Origin: Brevundimonas sp. UBA7664
GTDB lineage: Bacteria; Pseudomonadota; Alphaproteobacteria; Caulobacterales; Caulobacteraceae
DNA: 64,000 bases
Direction: 5' to 3'
Assembly (NCBI RefSeq): GCF_002483305.1
Contig: NZ_DLHQ01000064.1
Span: forward strand, 35,979 to 99,978
The notes beneath the pieces are model-generated. The model was given only the letters and a program-made list of their open reading frames with translations, did not search any database and was not told the DNA's origin. Shown one piece after another: positions 61,669 to 64,000 of the stretch; position 1 is the stretch's first letter, and the number at the start of each line of letters is the position of its first letter. Both the position numbers and the translations under genes were made by a program.

Positions 61669-61971
61669 TCAGGCGGCCAGCGAGACCACGCCGGCGTCGA
61701 TCCAGCGGCGGGCGGCCTTCTGGGCTTCGGCGATCTCGTCCTGTTCCATCTCCTGGCTCATCTCGCGGCGATAGACGCGCGCCTCGATCGAGCCCTTCAT
61801 GGCGGCCAGGTTGAAGATCATATGGGCCGAGACGCGGTCCATCGGGCAACCGCCCTGGCCGCTCGAATACATCATGCCCAGACGGAACAGGTCGTCGCCG
61901 CTCATGTCGGCGGTCGGCAGGGGCAGACCCTGCTCTTCATTGACCGTGGGCGCCATTTCTTGCGCGTTCAT
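61669..61971 (-). CDS. Small Sel1-like repeat protein
   Basis: The protein has 100 residues from ATG 61971, with GGGAG eight bases upstream. One Sel1/TPR-type unit (DLFRLGMMYSSGQGG, then SAHMIFNLAAMKGSIEARVYR) is visible. No signal peptide is seen, so it is probably cytoplasmic. Such proteins mediate protein contacts; no partner is suggested by the neighbours. Confidence 0.75.
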   Translation of the reverse strand: MNAQEMAPTVNEEQGLPLPTADMSGDDLFRLGMMYSSGQGGCPMDRVSAHMIFNLAAMKGSIEARVYRREMSQEMEQDEIAEAQKAARRWIDAGVVSLAA

Positions 61972-62185
61972 CACCGTATCTCCCGAACCGGCGCCGTTCT
62001 GGCCCCGTCCTCTGAGACGCGATCAAATACCCGCGGTTTGAAGGTAAAGTTAACAGCGGAGGCCGTTTGAGGCCTTTTCAGTACAGACCAGCCGAATACT
62101 GCGCCCTTGTTCAGACCTCTGAAATAGTTCGGAAATCCCTGATTCACACCTGCTAACGGGGCGTGACCGGGAGGCTTACGAAGGG

Positions 62186-62905
62186 TTACCGCGCGCGCTG
62201 TCCGAACAGCACCTTGCGGGCCGCCTCCGCCGCCTTGCCCGAGGCCGCCAGGCTGCGGCGCATCTCGTCGCCGAGCGCGCGGCCCGCGATCACGGCCGGC
62301 CGTTCGCCTACCCGCTTCATCCAGGCCTTGAGGTGGGGGAACTCCGCCAGGTCCTGACCCTGCAGCTCCGGCAGCACCCACGGCCAGGCCGCCATGTCGG
62401 CGATGGAATAGTCGCCCGCCAGATAGTCGCGGTCCGCCAGCCGCCGGTCCATCACGCCGTAAAGGCGGTGCGTTTCGTCCGTATAGCGGCGGACGCCATA
62501 GGCGATCTGGCGCTGATCCCTGACGATGGCCGGCGCGTACTGGCGGAAATGATGCGTCTGCCCGGCCATCGGCCCTAGGCCCCCGACCTGCCAGAACAGC
62601 CACTGGTCGACCTCGGCCTTGCCGCGCGGGTCCTGCGGATAGAACCGCCCGGACTTGACGCCGAGGTATTGCAGGATGGCCCCGGACTCGAAGATCGACA
62701 GCGGCTTCCCGTCCGGACCGTCCGGGTCGACGATGGCCGGCATCCGGCCGTTCGGACTGATGGCCTGGAAGGCCGCGCCAAACTGCTCGCCGGCGCCGAT
62801 GTTCACGGGCTTCATCTCGTAAGGCAGGCCCATCTCCTCGAGCGCGATCGAGATCTTCCAGCCGTTGGGCGTGGGCCAGTACCAGAGTTCGATCGGCGCG
62901 GTCAT
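62186..62905 (-). CDS. Glutathione S-transferase (YfcG/nu-class)
   Basis: The protein has 239 residues from ATG 62905. The thioredoxin-fold N-terminus contains TPNGWKISIALEE, the YfcG-type motif without a cysteine, so catalysis would rely on Thr/Asn. The helical domain has ADMAAWPWVLPELQ. Members of this group reduce disulfide bonds of small molecules with glutathione. Confidence 0.9.
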   Translation of the reverse strand: MTAPIELWYWPTPNGWKISIALEEMGLPYEMKPVNIGAGEQFGAAFQAISPNGRMPAIVDPDGPDGKPLSIFESGAILQYLGVKSGRFYPQDPRGKAEVDQWLFWQVGGLGPMAGQTHHFRQYAPAIVRDQRQIAYGVRRYTDETHRLYGVMDRRLADRDYLAGDYSIADMAAWPWVLPELQGQDLAEFPHLKAWMKRVGERPAVIAGRALGDEMRRSLAASGKAAEAARKVLFGQRAR

Positions 62906-63113
62906 GGGCGGGGTCCTGTGAAGTTGGGACACAGGTGGGCGGATGGCGGCGCAGGTGCAATGGCGGGGGTGGCTAGTGGCCACCGGCGGCGAGCCGCGGC
63001 GCCAATCCTGACATTCGCGTTCAGGGAGAGTTCATCCGCCCGGACAGACGCTGGGGCATGATTAACGGGCCGGACCCGGTTTTCCGTCGCCGTCCCTCAG
63101 CTGGAGAGTGATC

Positions 63114-63713
63114 ATGAACCGCTTGACCAGGGCCGCGGTGCTCGGCCTGGTGCTGGCCACCGCCGCGCCGATGGCGGCCGAGGCCCAGAGCCGCGGCGAC
63201 CGCCGTGAAAACCGTCAGGACTATCGCCAGGACCGCCGCGATGATCGTCGCGACTTCCGCCAGGAACGTCGTGATGACCGCCGTGACTGGCGCCAGGGCG
63301 ACTATGACAACCGGCGTGAGTACCGGCAGGATCGCCGCGACGACCGCCGCGACTTCCGTGAGGAGCGCCGTGACGACCGTCGGGACTTCCGCCGCGAACA
63401 GCGGTGGGACCGCAACAATCGCGACTGGTGGCGCGACCGCAATGATTTCCGCGACTATCGCGGCGCCCGCAACGGCTACTGGTACGCGCCCAGCTACGGC
63501 TACTACCGCGTCGAGCCGCGGTATTACGGCCAGCGCTGGCAGCGGGGCCACTATCTGCCCTCGGCCTATCGCAGCTACTATGTGCGCGACCCCTACGCCT
63601 ACAACCTGCGTCCGGCCCCGCGCGGCTACCGCTACGTCCACGCGGGCAATGACATCGTGCTGATCGCCATCGCCACCGGCCTGATCGCCAGCGTCCTGTC
63701 GGGCGTCTACTAG
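63114..63713 (+). CDS. RcnB-like exported protein with Asp/Arg-rich repeats
   Basis: The protein has 199 residues from ATG 63114 (GGAG upstream). A signal peptide ends AEAQ. A repetitive region of RQDRRDDRRDF-type units (about 30-105) precedes an aromatic-rich part (YWYAPSYGYYRVEPRYYG) and an RcnB-type C-terminus (YVRDPYAYNLRPAPRGYRYVHAGNDIVLIAIATGLI). Known: RcnB acts in periplasmic Ni/Co homeostasis in E. coli; the function of this group is less certain. A strong terminator follows. Confidence 0.85.
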   Translation: MNRLTRAAVLGLVLATAAPMAAEAQSRGDRRENRQDYRQDRRDDRRDFRQERRDDRRDWRQGDYDNRREYRQDRRDDRRDFREERRDDRRDFRREQRWDRNNRDWWRDRNDFRDYRGARNGYWYAPSYGYYRVEPRYYGQRWQRGHYLPSAYRSYYVRDPYAYNLRPAPRGYRYVHAGNDIVLIAIATGLIASVLSGVY

Positions 63714-63736
63714 AACCCGACCCATGACGCGGAATG

Positions 63737-63768
63737 CGCCCCGCGAGCTCCGGCTCGCGGGGCGTTTT
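63737..63768 (+). terminator. Rho-independent terminator after the RcnB-like gene
   Basis: CGCCCCGCGAGC (63737-63748) pairs with GCTCGCGGGGCG (63753-63764), loop TCCG, followed by TTTT (63765-63768). It is a classic intrinsic terminator. Confidence 0.9.
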
Positions 63769-63873
63769 CGTATCCGCCCCGCAGCCCGGCGATCCGTTCA
63801 GTCGCGGTTCATGATGACGGCGCGACCTTGACGATAAGCCGTCTGACAGGGGCGTGCGGGGAAGAATACGAGA

Positions 63874-64000
63874 ATGAAACGCTCTTTGATGGTCGCCGCA
63901 GCCGTTGCGGCCTTCGCCGTGCCCGCCATGGCGCCGCTGACCGCCCTGGCCCAGGACGGTGATCGTGGCGGTCGGCGCGGCGCGGCGGCCCGCCAGGACC
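63874..64000 (+). CDS. RcnB-like exported protein (5' part; runs off the window)
   Basis: ATG 63874 starts MKRSLMVAAAVAAFAVPAMA; the signal peptide ends near ALAQ. The mature part begins DGDRGGRRGAAARQD, rich in Asp and Arg like the preceding protein, so a tandem paralogue is likely. A weak GGGGAAGAA precedes the start. The 3' part lies outside the window. Confidence 0.6.
   Translation, partial: MKRSLMVAAAVAAFAVPAMAPLTALAQDGDRGGRRGAAARQD

Overview
The window is GC-rich DNA that fits a Caulobacterales alphaproteobacterium, most likely Brevundimonas or a close relative. The evidence is a holdfast-type polysaccharide cluster (hfsE, F, G, B, A, D), a complete type II secretion operon beside a lipoprotein/TonB-receptor pair, RcnB-like exported proteins and the codon bias. 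The taxonomic call is inference; no rRNA is present.

Positions 1 to about 22,713 look like the right-hand part of a heavy-metal genomic island. From left to right it holds: a czc efflux operon on the minus strand (small exported HGHCHH protein, czcC, czcB, czcA, a DUF190 PII-like protein, a CzcD-type CDF exporter cut by the window edge); a lead/cadmium-type cluster resembling pbr modules (short CDF protein, decayed lspA, 44-residue peptide plus SAM methyltransferase, intact lspA, MAPEG protein, PbrR/CadR-like MerR regulator); a lipoamide dehydrogenase; and an FTR1-type permease with a cytochrome c domain, like PbrT. Three copies of one MerR-type promoter (TTGATC, a 19-bp spacer with a dyad, then the -10) sit in front of the three transcription units of the lead-type cluster. 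Next come stability or conflict genes: a Fic protein behind a 55-bp tandem duplication of palindromes, a DUF6088/AbiEi-like regulator, and hipBA behind four operators spaced exactly 27 bp apart. An AlpA-like regulator and a P4-type tyrosine integrase follow. The island ends in a 45-bp copy of the 3' half of tRNA-Val(CAC), from anticodon loop to CCA, read as the distal attachment site. The intact tRNA and the other end should lie left of the window.

From 22,714 onward the DNA looks like chromosomal backbone: a TadE-like protein and a small membrane protein, a DEAD-box helicase with a KKPWVKR-repeat tail, an orphan MsmK-type ABC ATPase, alanine racemase, an acyl-CoA dehydrogenase, an SCP2 protein, and several exported or small proteins. 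These include a secreted protein with eight 7-residue beta-type repeats and a 43-residue zinc-knuckle peptide.

Positions 32,960 to 43,240 hold gspC-D-E-F-G-H-I-J-K-L-M on the minus strand, mostly with 1-4 base overlaps. Upstream lie a TonB-dependent receptor and a surface-type lipoprotein, an arrangement recalling the Caulobacter ElpS/T2SS locus. The prepilin peptidase (gspO) is divergent at 47,926.

Positions 49,171 to 57,514 hold tRNA-Ser(GCU) and the hfs cluster. The chain-length partner HfsB has lost the Walker A lysine, and a CtrA-like site lies between hfsA and hfsD. The right end carries a serine hydrolase, an SDR, an enoyl-CoA hydratase/isomerase, a SOUL lipoprotein, a Sel1-like protein, a GST, and an RcnB-like exported protein followed by a strong terminator and the start of a similar gene.
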